Of a stretch of DNA of 64,000 nucleotides, positions 26,371-34,102 are shown piece by piece (position 1 is the stretch's first letter; each line of letters starts with the position of its first letter). A program made the translations under genes and the position numbers. The notes beneath the pieces were generated by a model. The model had not been told where the DNA came from. It did not search any database and worked only from the letters and a program-made list of their open reading frames with translations. The stretch lies in the NCBI GenBank assembly GCA_963740255.1, contig CAVUDO010000006.1, positions 1 to 64,000 of the forward strand, written 5' to 3'. The stretch is from CAVUDO01 sp963740255. Its GTDB lineage: Bacteria > Actinomycetota > Actinomycetes > Mycobacteriales > Cryptosporangiaceae.

Positions 26371-26796
26371 ATGAGCGTCTCTCCCGACGACGTGGCGCGC
26401 ACGGCGTCCGAGGTTCGTCGGCACGCTGCGGCCATGCAACGGGAACTCAACGGGGTCGAGGGCAAGTGCCGCACCATGGTCTGGGACGGACCGGCGAGAG
26501 TCCGGTGGGAGAAGCACTTCGTCGGCGCCCGGCGGGCGGTTGCCGAGCTGGTCGGTGACCTTCTTGAGGCAGCGGCCGATCTCGATCGAGCTGCCGACCG
26601 GCTTCGTCGACAGCTCGCCGCGCTGGCAGTCGACGAACAGGCTGTTCGAACTGGGTTCGAGGCATGGTGTGACCGGCAGCACACTCCCGCTCCGCGCCGA
26701 GCGCTCCTCCGTACGGAACTTCCCCCCTCAGGGCATCCCGGATGGGCGGACTGGGCCCGCCAGGTGATCGGGCGCTCGCGAACGGAGGGGCTGTGA
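26371..26796 (+). CDS. WXG-like helical protein (type VII secretion-related)
   Basis: 141 aa, almost wholly helical. A W-D-G turn (MVWDGPARVRW) in the middle of a helical hairpin recalls WXG100-type substrates or chaperones of type VII secretion. A hydrophobic heptad helix follows (AVAELVGDLLEAAADLDRAA). No C-terminal Y-x3-D/E secretion signal is visible. The stop overlaps the start of the next gene as GTGA. The assignment is by motif and neighbourhood. Confidence 0.55.
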   Translation: MSVSPDDVARTASEVRRHAAAMQRELNGVEGKCRTMVWDGPARVRWEKHFVGARRAVAELVGDLLEAAADLDRAADRLRRQLAALAVDEQAVRTGFEAWCDRQHTPAPRRALLRTELPPSGHPGWADWARQVIGRSRTEGL

Positions 26797-28118
26797 CTGT
26801 CCGTCGGTACGACCCGGACACCTTGGGTGCCTTGTGGCGCGCGATGGACGACCGGCTCGGAGCGCGGGTGGAAGCCGCTCACGCTCCCGTCGTCAACGCC
26901 GCTCGAGTGTGGGAGGGATTGGCTCCGCGGCTCGGCACGTACGGCATCCGCATCCCACGTGCGCTCGATGCCGCGTCGCGTCGCGGTAGCGGTCGGGGCA
27001 GCCCCCGCGAGGTTTTCCTGCAGATCCAGGCAAGTGCGGAGGCGCTGAACTCGGTGCTCGAGTTGATCTACACGATGGAGCGGGAGGCGGCCCGGGCACG
27101 CAAGCACCTGCGGCTTCCGATCGACCAGTTGGCGATCCGATCGCAGATCGGGGAGGCGCTCGACGATCCTCGGTTCCTCGACCTGGCCCGTCTTGACAGG
27201 TTCGTGCACGACAAGGGCGGTCGCCCACCGGCACAGCAGGCCGACGACGTCCGGGAGTGGCTTCGCAGACATGGCGGCACACCGGCGAACCAGGGGTGGC
27301 TGGTGATGAACTCCGGTCCGGCGGCCCGCGCGCTCTCCGCGAGCACCGGCAGGCCGACCGGAAGGGCCAAGGAGCTTGCCGGCCTTCCGAAGGACGATCC
27401 CGCCGCGGTGGGCAGGTTCGTCGACGGTTTGACCGGAGCGGAACTCACCTTGCTGGCGGTCACCTACCCGACCCTGGTCGGCGAGCTCCGCGGGATGCCG
27501 CCCGTGCTTCGCAACGTCGCCAACCGGGTGCGGCTCGTCGGTTACCGAGAGGATGTCGCGCGAGCACTCCACAAGTCGCGTAACGAGGTCCGGCTGCCGC
27601 TGCGCGACGAGGCTGGGCTGGCCTACCGGATTCTCGCTTTGGACGAGCTGTTGGCGCGGCCGTCGTTGTTGATCCTGTCGTTCACCCGCCCGGGCCCCTC
27701 GGTGGCGATGCAGTTCACGGCGCTCGCGCGGGATGCGACTCCGGGGCCCGACACCCGCTTCCAGGTGCTCGCCGAGGTCGCTGACGCCACCAAGAAGTCC
27801 TCCGACCTGGCGGTCAAGACCCGCGCGATGCTGGGCGAGCTGGTCACGAACGAGAACCCGGAGGTCCGGCGGGCCGCCGCGGCGTACCAGGACGCGCTGT
27901 TCGGTGACCAGACCCGTCGCGCGAAGGCTTTGGAGCTGATCGGGAAGGGGGGCCCGGCGTTCGACGTGGTCGTGGGTTCGCTCCAGATCGCCGACATGGT
28001 GAGCCGGGACGGCAAGGGCCTGGCGGCGGCGACGGTGCTGGTGGCGGTCCCCCCCAAGATCCTCGCCCCTGGCCCATGGGGCATCCGCCCCGCGCCGGAA
28101 CCCGTCGGCCCACTCTGA
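26793..28118 (+). CDS. large helical protein with ESX-effector linker-like region
   Basis: 441 aa from a GTG at 26793. Around residue 210 the stretch LTGAELTLLAVTYPTLVGEL, with VLRNVANRVRL after it, resembles the segment that precedes the alpha/beta-hydrolase domain in actinobacterial WXG-associated (DUF1023-type) proteins. Here no GxSxG hydrolase follows. Residues 1-200 are helical and 300-400 are again helical. The coupling to the WXG-like gene suggests the two are expressed, and perhaps secreted, together. Function unknown. Confidence 0.6.
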   Translation: MTVRRYDPDTLGALWRAMDDRLGARVEAAHAPVVNAARVWEGLAPRLGTYGIRIPRALDAASRRGSGRGSPREVFLQIQASAEALNSVLELIYTMEREAARARKHLRLPIDQLAIRSQIGEALDDPRFLDLARLDRFVHDKGGRPPAQQADDVREWLRRHGGTPANQGWLVMNSGPAARALSASTGRPTGRAKELAGLPKDDPAAVGRFVDGLTGAELTLLAVTYPTLVGELRGMPPVLRNVANRVRLVGYREDVARALHKSRNEVRLPLRDEAGLAYRILALDELLARPSLLILSFTRPGPSVAMQFTALARDATPGPDTRFQVLAEVADATKKSSDLAVKTRAMLGELVTNENPEVRRAAAAYQDALFGDQTRRAKALELIGKGGPAFDVVVGSLQIADMVSRDGKGLAAATVLVAVPPKILAPGPWGIRPAPEPVGPL

Positions 28119-28136
28119 CCTGGACACACGCTTCCC

Positions 28137-28196
28137 CGGCGCATCGCCCACGCCCGCACCCCCTGGCCGAACGCCCTGGTCACCGCCGCCGAGTAG
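28137..28196 (+). pseudogene. remnant of an ArsR-gene 3' end
   Basis: The 60 bases encode RRIAHARTPWPNALVTAAE and a stop. They closely match the last codons of the ArsR gene at 25669-25728 (RRIVHARTPLADALVTAAD and a stop), with two compensating indels. The two copies flank the cassette 25837-28118 as direct repeats. Confidence 0.65.
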
Positions 28197-28213
28197 ACGC
28201 CTCTGGTCACGAA

Positions 28214-28630
28214 TCAAGGACGGGGCACGGCACTCATGGCCACGAGTACGTCCAGTCCCCTGAAATCGTCGGGGTTGGTGGTGTAGAGCGGAAGTCCGTT
28301 CGCCATCGCGACCGAAGCGATCATGAGATCGGCGAGGCGGCGACGTGGCTTCCGCCCAGCGGCCAGGATCGCCGCGGAAACCAGTCCGAACGCACGCGCC
28401 GCGGCGGTGTCGAAGGGGAGCGGGTCGAACGTCGCCTCGGCATGCTGGAGGACGCTGGTGCGGCGAGCCCGTTCCGCGGGGTCGTCCGTGTGATGCGGTC
28501 CCGCGGACAGTTCGGCGAGCGTCACAGCGCTGAGGACCATCTCGTCGGGCAGGTGGCCGGGATCCAGCGACCGCAGGTGGATGACGATGTTGGTGTCGAT
28601 CAACCCCCGGTTGCCCAGCTCACCACTCAC
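28214..28630 (-). CDS. PIN-domain toxin (VapC-like)
   Basis: 138 aa. GLIDTNIVIHL at the start, AVTLAELSAG, then DLMIASVAMANGLPLYTTNP carry the acidic residues of PIN-domain ribonucleases. The GTG at 28630 overlaps the antitoxin stop by 11 bp, as usual in such operons. The upstream in-frame codons are ignored because they lie inside the antitoxin gene. Confidence 0.9.
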   Translation of the reverse strand: MSGELGNRGLIDTNIVIHLRSLDPGHLPDEMVLSAVTLAELSAGPHHTDDPAERARRTSVLQHAEATFDPLPFDTAAARAFGLVSAAILAAGRKPRRRLADLMIASVAMANGLPLYTTNPDDFRGLDVLVAMSAVPRP

Positions 28631-28889
28631 GGTCGGACGGGTCCTGTTCGAGCACGCCGTCGAGGTCGCTGCGGAATCTCTCTGGATCGAGAGCGGGAGC
28701 TGTCGCGAAGGCGGCAAGGACCTCCTCGCGCGGGACGAACGTGCGGCGTCGCAGCGGGATCAGCCTTCCGACCGGCGTTCCGTTGCGCGTGATCGTGAAC
28801 GATTCGCCATGCTCGACGCTCCGCATGATCGCGCCGGAATCGTTGCGGAGTTCGCGCTGGGTGATCTCACGAGGACTGTGCTTGGCCAT
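28620..28889 (-). CDS. Phd/YefM-type antitoxin
   Basis: 89 aa. REITQRELRNDSGAIMRSVE, then GESFTITRNGTPVGRLIPL, is the DNA-binding fold of Phd/YefM antitoxins, and the rest would wrap the toxin. The ATG at 28889 is preferred over an in-frame GTG six bases earlier. It is paired with the PIN toxin, and palindromes upstream suggest autoregulation. Confidence 0.88.
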   Translation of the reverse strand: MAKHSPREITQRELRNDSGAIMRSVEHGESFTITRNGTPVGRLIPLRRRTFVPREEVLAAFATAPALDPERFRSDLDGVLEQDPSDREW

Positions 28890-28897
28890 GGTCACAT

Positions 28898-28931
28898 GGT
28901 AGCCGAAGGGTGCTACCAGGTGCTACGCACC
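28898..28931. promoter_or_regulatory. two palindromes upstream of the toxin-antitoxin operon
   Basis: GGTAGC-N8-GCTACC (28898-28917) and GGTGC-TAC-GCACC (28919-28931) lie directly before the antitoxin start, the position for autoregulatory antitoxin binding sites. Confidence 0.5.
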
Positions 28932-28979
28932 AGGGCGACAGTCGGGCGGCGCTGGCGGCGGGCCGTCGCGCGAGCTAGC

Positions 28980-28994
28980 CTAACGATCGTTCAG
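28980..28994. promoter_or_regulatory. palindromic operator upstream of carboxyltransferase gene
   Basis: CTAACGATCGTTCAG is the exact reverse complement of the site at 20233-20247. It lies 25 bp before the start of the carboxyltransferase gene. It puts both acyl-CoA gene blocks in one regulon, most simply under the TetR protein at 17988. Confidence 0.7.
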
Positions 28995-29019
28995 GTGCGG
29001 ATGTTTCGGAGGTGTGGTC

Positions 29020-30549
29020 GTGGCGCTGGAGCCCGAGCAGCTCGCCGCGCTGCGGGCCCGGGTGGAGGCCGGCGGCGCGGAGAAGTACCATGCCGCCAAT
29101 GCCGGCAAGGGCAAGCTGTTCGCCCGCGCGCGGATCGCGGTGCTCGTCGACGAGGGCTCGTTCGTCGAGGACGGCGCCTACGCGAACGCGCTGGCCGAGG
29201 GCCTGCCCGCCGACGGTGTGGTCACCGGCCAGGCGCGGGTGGATGGGCGTCCGGTGTGCGTGATGGCCAACGACTCGACGGTCAAGGCCGGCTCCTGGGG
29301 CGCCCGGACGGTGGAGAAGATCATCCGCATCATCGAGCGGGCCTACGCGCTCGGCGTCCCGATGGTGTACCTGGTCGACTCAGCGGGCGCCCGGATCACC
29401 GACCAGGTCGACCTGTTCCCCGGCCGGCGCGGTGCCGGAAAGATCTTCTGGAACCAGGTGCGCGCCTCCGGGTCGATCCCGCAGGTCTGCGCGCTGTTCG
29501 GCCCGTCGGCCGCCGGCGGCGCCTACATCCCGGCCTTCTGCGACGTGGTCGTGATGGTCGATGGGAACGCCTCGATGTACCTGGGCTCGGACCGGATGGT
29601 CGAGATGGTCACCGGCGAGAAGACCACGCTGGAGGAGATGGGCGGCGCCAGGGTGCACTGCGAGGTGTCCGGTGTCGGCCACGTCCTGGTGCAGACCGAG
29701 CCGGAGGCGCTGGCCGCCGTCCGGGCCTACCTGTCCTACCTGCCTTCCAACTGGCAGAGCACGCCCCCGGCCGCGGCGCCGGTGCCGTCCCCGGAGGTGG
29801 ACCTGGCCGCGCTGGTGCCCGCCAGGGAACGGCAGGCGTTCGACATGCGGACGTTCGTCGGTGGCCTGCTCGACGGCGGCTCGTACTTCGAGATCCAGGC
29901 CCGCTGGGCCAGGGAGCTGACGGTCGGCTTCGGGCGCCTGGACGGCCAGGTCGTCGGCGTCGTCGCCAACAACCCGCTGTTCAAGGGCGGCGTGCTCTTC
30001 GTCGACTCGGCCGACAAGGCCGCCCGGTTCGTCCAGCTCTGCGACGCGTTCAACGTGCCGCTGCTGTTCCTGGCCGACGTGCCCGGCTTCATGGTCGGCT
30101 CGGCGGTGGAGCGCGAGGGCATCATCCGGCACGGCGCCAAGATGATCACCGCCGTCGCGGAGGCCACCGTGCCGAAGGTGTGCGTGGTCGTCCGCAAGGC
30201 ATACGGCGCGGGCCTGTACGCGATGGCCGGGCCGGGGTTCGAGCCGGACGCCACGATCGCGCTGCCCACCGCGACGATCGCCGTGATGGGCGCCGAGGCC
30301 GCGGTGAACGCCGTCTACGCCAACAAGATCGCCGCCATCGCCGACCCCGGGGAGCGCGAGGCGTTCGTCAAGGCGAAGCGCGAGGAGTACGAGCGGGACG
30401 TCGACCTCGTCCACCTCGCGTCCGAACTGGTGGTCGACGCGATCGTCGAGCCGCACGACCTGCGCGCCGAGCTGGTGCGCCGCTTCGCCGCCGCGGCCGG
30501 GAAGGACCGCACGTTCTCCCGCCGACGCCACGGCGTCACCCCGGTCTGA
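29020..30549 (+). CDS. acyl-CoA carboxylase carboxyltransferase (beta) subunit
   Basis: 509 aa, the usual length. Two crotonase-fold halves are visible. The first contains LVDSAGARITDQVDLFPGRR and GPSAAGGAYIPAF, and the second contains LFLADVPGFMVGSAVE and VRKAYGAGLYAMAGPGFEPD. GGAGG at 29008-29012 fits the GTG at 29020 (7-base spacing) better than the GTG at 29014. It would transfer carboxyl groups from biotin to an acyl-CoA. The neighbouring dehydrogenase and lyase favour a methylcrotonyl- or related branched acyl-CoA substrate, but that is inference. Confidence 0.9.
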   Translation: MALEPEQLAALRARVEAGGAEKYHAANAGKGKLFARARIAVLVDEGSFVEDGAYANALAEGLPADGVVTGQARVDGRPVCVMANDSTVKAGSWGARTVEKIIRIIERAYALGVPMVYLVDSAGARITDQVDLFPGRRGAGKIFWNQVRASGSIPQVCALFGPSAAGGAYIPAFCDVVVMVDGNASMYLGSDRMVEMVTGEKTTLEEMGGARVHCEVSGVGHVLVQTEPEALAAVRAYLSYLPSNWQSTPPAAAPVPSPEVDLAALVPARERQAFDMRTFVGGLLDGGSYFEIQARWARELTVGFGRLDGQVVGVVANNPLFKGGVLFVDSADKAARFVQLCDAFNVPLLFLADVPGFMVGSAVEREGIIRHGAKMITAVAEATVPKVCVVVRKAYGAGLYAMAGPGFEPDATIALPTATIAVMGAEAAVNAVYANKIAAIADPGEREAFVKAKREEYERDVDLVHLASELVVDAIVEPHDLRAELVRRFAAAAGKDRTFSRRRHGVTPV

Positions 30550-30577
30550 GCCGGACGCAGAAGAAGAGGAGCACGCG

Positions 30578-31729
30578 ATGCCGGACTTCCGGCTTTCCGA
30601 GGACCACCAGGCTCTGCGGGCCACCGTCGAGGAGTTCGCGCACAAGGTGGTCGCGCCGCAGATCGGCGACCTCTACGAACGGTGCGAGTTCCCGTACGAC
30701 ATCGTCCGCCAGATGGGCCAGATGGGGTTGTTCGGCCTGCCGTTCGGCGAGGAGTACGGCGGCATGGGCGGCGACTACTTCGCGTTCTGCCTGGTACTGG
30801 AAGAGCTGGCCCGGGTCGACTCGTCGGTCGCGATCACGCTGGAGGCGGCGGTCGGTCTGGGTGCGATGCCGATCTACCGGTTCGGCACCGAGGCGCAGAA
30901 GCGCGAGTGGCTGCCGCGGCTGACCGCGGGCGAGCTGCTCGGGGCGTTCGGGCTGACCGAGCCCGGCTGCGGCTCGGACGCCGGCGGCACCGAGACCAGG
31001 GCGGTGCTTGACGGCGACGCGTGGGTGATCAACGGGACGAAGGCGTTCATCACCAACGCCGGCACCGACCTGACCGGCCTGGTGACGGTCACGGCGGTGA
31101 CGGGAGTGGACGACGACGGCAGGAAGGAGATCTCGGCGATCATCGTGCCGTCCGGCACCCCGGGCTTCACCGTCGGCCAGAAATACTCCAAGGTCGGCTG
31201 GAACGCCTCGGACACCCGCGAGCTGTCGTTCGTGGACTGCCGGGTGCCGGCCGCGAACCTGCTCGGCGAACGGGGCCGCGGCTTCGCCCAGTTCCTGCGG
31301 ATCCTCGACGAGGGCCGGATCGCGATCGCGGCGCTGGCCGTGGGCCTGGCCCAGGGGTGCGTGGACGAGTCGGTGCGCTACGCCCGCGAGCGGGAGGCGT
31401 TCGGCCGCCCCATCGGCCAGCACCAGGCGATCAGCTTCAAGCTGGCCGACATGGAGACCCGGGCGCACACCGCCCGGCTGGCCTGGTACGACGCGGCCGC
31501 GCGGTTGGTCGCCGGCGAGCCGTTCAAGAAGCAGGCGGCGATGGCCAAGCTCTACTCGTCGGAGATCGCGGTGACCAACGCCCGCGAGGCCACCCAGATC
31601 CACGGCGGCTACGGCTTCATGAACGAGTATCCGGTGGCCCGGATGTGGCGCGACTCCAAGGTGCTGGAGATCGGGGAGGGCACCTCAGAGGTGCAGCGCA
31701 TCCTGATCGCCCGCGAACTCGGCCTCTGA
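30578..31729 (+). CDS. acyl-CoA dehydrogenase
   Basis: 383 aa. FGLTEPGCGSDAGGTETRAV binds FAD and substrate. The signature YAREREAFGRPIGQHQAISF and QIHGGYGFMNEYPVARMWRD are present, and EIGEGTSEVQRILIAREL closes the protein. It likely oxidises a short branched acyl-CoA (isovaleryl-CoA type). It is 28 bp after the carboxyltransferase and shares its operator-controlled promoter. Confidence 0.93.
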   Translation: MPDFRLSEDHQALRATVEEFAHKVVAPQIGDLYERCEFPYDIVRQMGQMGLFGLPFGEEYGGMGGDYFAFCLVLEELARVDSSVAITLEAAVGLGAMPIYRFGTEAQKREWLPRLTAGELLGAFGLTEPGCGSDAGGTETRAVLDGDAWVINGTKAFITNAGTDLTGLVTVTAVTGVDDDGRKEISAIIVPSGTPGFTVGQKYSKVGWNASDTRELSFVDCRVPAANLLGERGRGFAQFLRILDEGRIAIAALAVGLAQGCVDESVRYAREREAFGRPIGQHQAISFKLADMETRAHTARLAWYDAAARLVAGEPFKKQAAMAKLYSSEIAVTNAREATQIHGGYGFMNEYPVARMWRDSKVLEIGEGTSEVQRILIARELGL

Positions 31730-31787
31730 CGGCTCCCTCGCTGCGGCACCCGGCCACACCACGGGAACCGACGCGGGCGCACAACAC

Positions 31788-31827
31788 CGATCGGGCCGTG
31801 CCTCCCGTCGGAGGTGCGGCCCGATCG
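31788..31827. terminator. hairpin between convergent genes
   Basis: CGATCGGGCCGTGCCTCC pairs with GGAGGTGCGGCCCGATCG around a CGTC loop, between the acyl-CoA dehydrogenase (plus) and the secreted protein (minus). Confidence 0.75.
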
Positions 31828-31845
31828 TGTGGGGGTGGTGGGGTG

Positions 31846-32262
31846 TTAGGAGAGCCAGCAGAGGTGCTGGCCGCGGGAGTTGCGGTTGGCGGTGAGGTCG
31901 GCGTGGGCGATCGCGCCGGGGGAGGCGTAGCGGACGGCGGTGCGGGTGACTTTGCCGTGGGGGCTGCGGGTGGTGATGATGTGGTAGAAGTTGCCGGCGG
32001 CGATGCGGGCGCCGTTGTTGAGTGCGCCGATCCAGCTGATGTTGGCCACCGAGCCCTTGGGGGCGGTGATCAGGACGGCTTTGCCGGTGGCGTCGCGGAC
32101 CAGTAGTGGGGCGTTCTTGTTGACGGTGTACTGGCAGACGGTGGTCTTGCTGGCGACTTTCTGGCCGGCGGTGAGTTCGGCGGTGGCGGCCGAGGCGGCG
32201 GGGATACCGACCGCGAGGGCCGCGGCGACCACGCCGCCGACGATGAGCTTCTTTGCACGCAT
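31846..32262 (-). CDS. small secreted protein, SH3-like
   Basis: 138 aa. A clean signal peptide (MRAKKLIVGGVVAAALAVGI, then PAASA) precedes a domain of about 105 residues with VCQYTVNKNAPLLVRDATGK at its start and HLCWLS at its end, so the two cysteines may pair. The pattern resembles bacterial SH3-type secreted domains that bind cell wall. The ATG at 32262 has GGAGAG 5 bases upstream. Function not established. Confidence 0.75.
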   Translation of the reverse strand: MRAKKLIVGGVVAAALAVGIPAASAATAELTAGQKVASKTTVCQYTVNKNAPLLVRDATGKAVLITAPKGSVANISWIGALNNGARIAAGNFYHIITTRSPHGKVTRTAVRYASPGAIAHADLTANRNSRGQHLCWLS

Positions 32263-32649
32263 GGGACTCTCCAAGGGAAGTGACTGGGTGCTTGGACCTG
32301 CTCCAGTCAAGGCCGCGCAGGAAAACCAGTCTGTGTCTGCCGTCTTTGTAACTCGCCATTCGCCCCTTATCCATGGCAAGTGCTCCCCAACCCCCCGCCT
32401 CGGCGGCTGGTCGGTGGCGAGCCCGGTTCGTGCCCTCAGCCGAACGCCATCCCCTTGACCAGGGCAAACACTTCGAGCAGCGGCGTCGAGGCCAGCACGG
32501 TGTCCGTGGTCGGCAGGGCGGACAAAAGTTTGGCAACCCGTTCCCATGGTTGACACGCGCGGCACCTGTGAAAGTTGCCCAGACCTCGATCCTGAACGGC
32601 CACAGCTTCAACGGACTGCTCTGCGCTGCTGGTAGTTCAAGACCGTTCC

Positions 32650-32697
32650 ACTGTTCCCGGTCTCCGCGTGGCTGTCGCGGAGGCCGGGAACAGTTTT
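32650..32697 (+). terminator. strong intrinsic terminator without an upstream gene
   Basis: ACTGTTCCCGGTCTCCGCG pairs almost perfectly with CGCGGAGGCCGGGAACAGT, and TTTT follows on the plus strand only. The nearest plus-strand gene upstream ends almost 1 kb before and has its own hairpin. The gap 32263-32857 has no convincing protein gene. TTGACA at 32550-32555 is a possible -35 for a short RNA ending here, but a good -10 is not seen. Confidence 0.6.
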
Positions 32698-32857
32698 CTG
32701 TCAAGCGACCAGCGACCAGCGACGACGCGGACCTGCTCGGGACGGCCGCCTTCCGCGCCGCCGGGCGTACGGTGGGAGCGGCGTGAACTGCCGGCACCCC
32801 CACGGATCGGCCCCCTAGGCTGGCGTCGGGGCACCCGGGACGAGCGAGGTGAGGGTC

Positions 32858-33988
32858 ATGGCCGACGGCGACGCGCGCACCGAACGCATCCGCGCCCGCG
32901 ACATGGCCCGCGCCCTGGCGGCCCCGGTGCGGGCGGTGGGGCGGGTGCTGCCCCGCCCGGCCGTACGACCGCCCGTCGAGGCACCGCCCGGGACGACCGG
33001 CATCGTCGACTGCGCGCTGTACGTCGACGGCCTCCGCCGGCCCGGCCGGTGGGCCTACGCCGAGGCGCTGGAAGAGGCGAAGCGGCACCGGAACGCGTTC
33101 GTCTGGCTCGGCATCCACGAGCCCGGCGAGGTGGAGTTCTCCGACGTTGCCGCAACGTTCGGGCTGCACGAGCTGGCGGTCGAGGACGCCGTCAAGGCCT
33201 TCCAGCGGCCCAAGCTCGAGCGCTACAACGACGTCACGTTCGTGGTGCTCAAGACCGCCCGTTACGTCGACCATCACGAGCTCACCGCCACCAGCGAGGT
33301 GGTCGAGACGGGTGACGTGATGATGTTCATCGGGGAGCGGTTCGTGCTCACGGTGCGGCACGGCGCGGCCTGCCGGCTCGGCGGGGTCCGGGCCGAACTC
33401 GAACAGCGCCGCGAGCTGCTCCGGCAGGGCCCGTGGGCGGTCTTCCACGCGGTCACCGACCAGATTGTCGACAGGTACGTCGAGGTGGTCGACGCCATCG
33501 AGGACGACATCGACTCGGTCGAGATCGAGGTGTTCGGCCGCAGCAGCGCGGACGTGCAGCGCCTCTACCAGCTCAAGCGCGAACTGGTGGAGCTCAAGCG
33601 CGCCGTGCTGCCGCTGGCCCGGCCGCTGGACAGCCTGATCAGCGGCGCGGTGCCGAGCGTTCCGGAGGAGATCCGCCGCTACATCCGCGACATCGCCGAC
33701 CACCACAACCGCGTCACCGACCAGATCGCCAGCTTCGACGACCTGCTCAACTCGATCCTGCAGGCGAGCCTGGCCCAGGTCGGCATCCGACAGAACAACG
33801 ACATGCGCAAGATCTCGGCCTGGGTCGCCATCGCGGCGGTGCCCACGGCCGTTGCCGGCGTCTACGGCATGAACTTCGACTACATGCCCGAGCTGAGGTG
33901 GCAGTTCGGCTACCCGCTGGTGTTGACGGTGATCGTCGGCGTCTGCGTCCTGCTCTACCGCCAGTTCAAGCGCACCGGCTGGCTCTGA
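32858..33988 (+). CDS. corA: CorA-family magnesium/cobalt transporter
   Basis: 376 aa. The cytosolic domain contains VWLGIHEPGE and AVEDAVKAFQRPKLERYND. Two transmembrane helices stand at the C-terminus, with the signature GMN in VYGMNFDYMPEL between them. The ATG at 32858 was preferred to an in-frame GTG 9 bases upstream because GAGGTGAGG precedes it. It stands alone, directly after the orphan terminator. Confidence 0.92.
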   Translation: MADGDARTERIRARDMARALAAPVRAVGRVLPRPAVRPPVEAPPGTTGIVDCALYVDGLRRPGRWAYAEALEEAKRHRNAFVWLGIHEPGEVEFSDVAATFGLHELAVEDAVKAFQRPKLERYNDVTFVVLKTARYVDHHELTATSEVVETGDVMMFIGERFVLTVRHGAACRLGGVRAELEQRRELLRQGPWAVFHAVTDQIVDRYVEVVDAIEDDIDSVEIEVFGRSSADVQRLYQLKRELVELKRAVLPLARPLDSLISGAVPSVPEEIRRYIRDIADHHNRVTDQIASFDDLLNSILQASLAQVGIRQNNDMRKISAWVAIAAVPTAVAGVYGMNFDYMPELRWQFGYPLVLTVIVGVCVLLYRQFKRTGWL

Positions 33989-34102
33989 TCCCGGACTGTC
34001 CTGAAGTTTTGTGGGTGCAGTGGCGCCTCAGCCGCATCGGCCCTGCGGCCCTCAGGTGCGCTGCCCGAGGAGTGCGCTTGCGGGTATGGAAGCCTGTGCG
34101 GG

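Noticed and set aside
23362..26682. Minus-strand open frame of more than 1000 codons
   Set aside because: Only the last 430 codons form the MFS transporter. The upstream part is antisense to the ArsR, lipoprotein and WXG-like genes and has noise-like composition.
26082..28217. Minus-strand open frame of about 700 codons
   Set aside because: It lies antisense to the WXG-like and linker-domain genes, whose GTGA overlaps and motifs are convincing.
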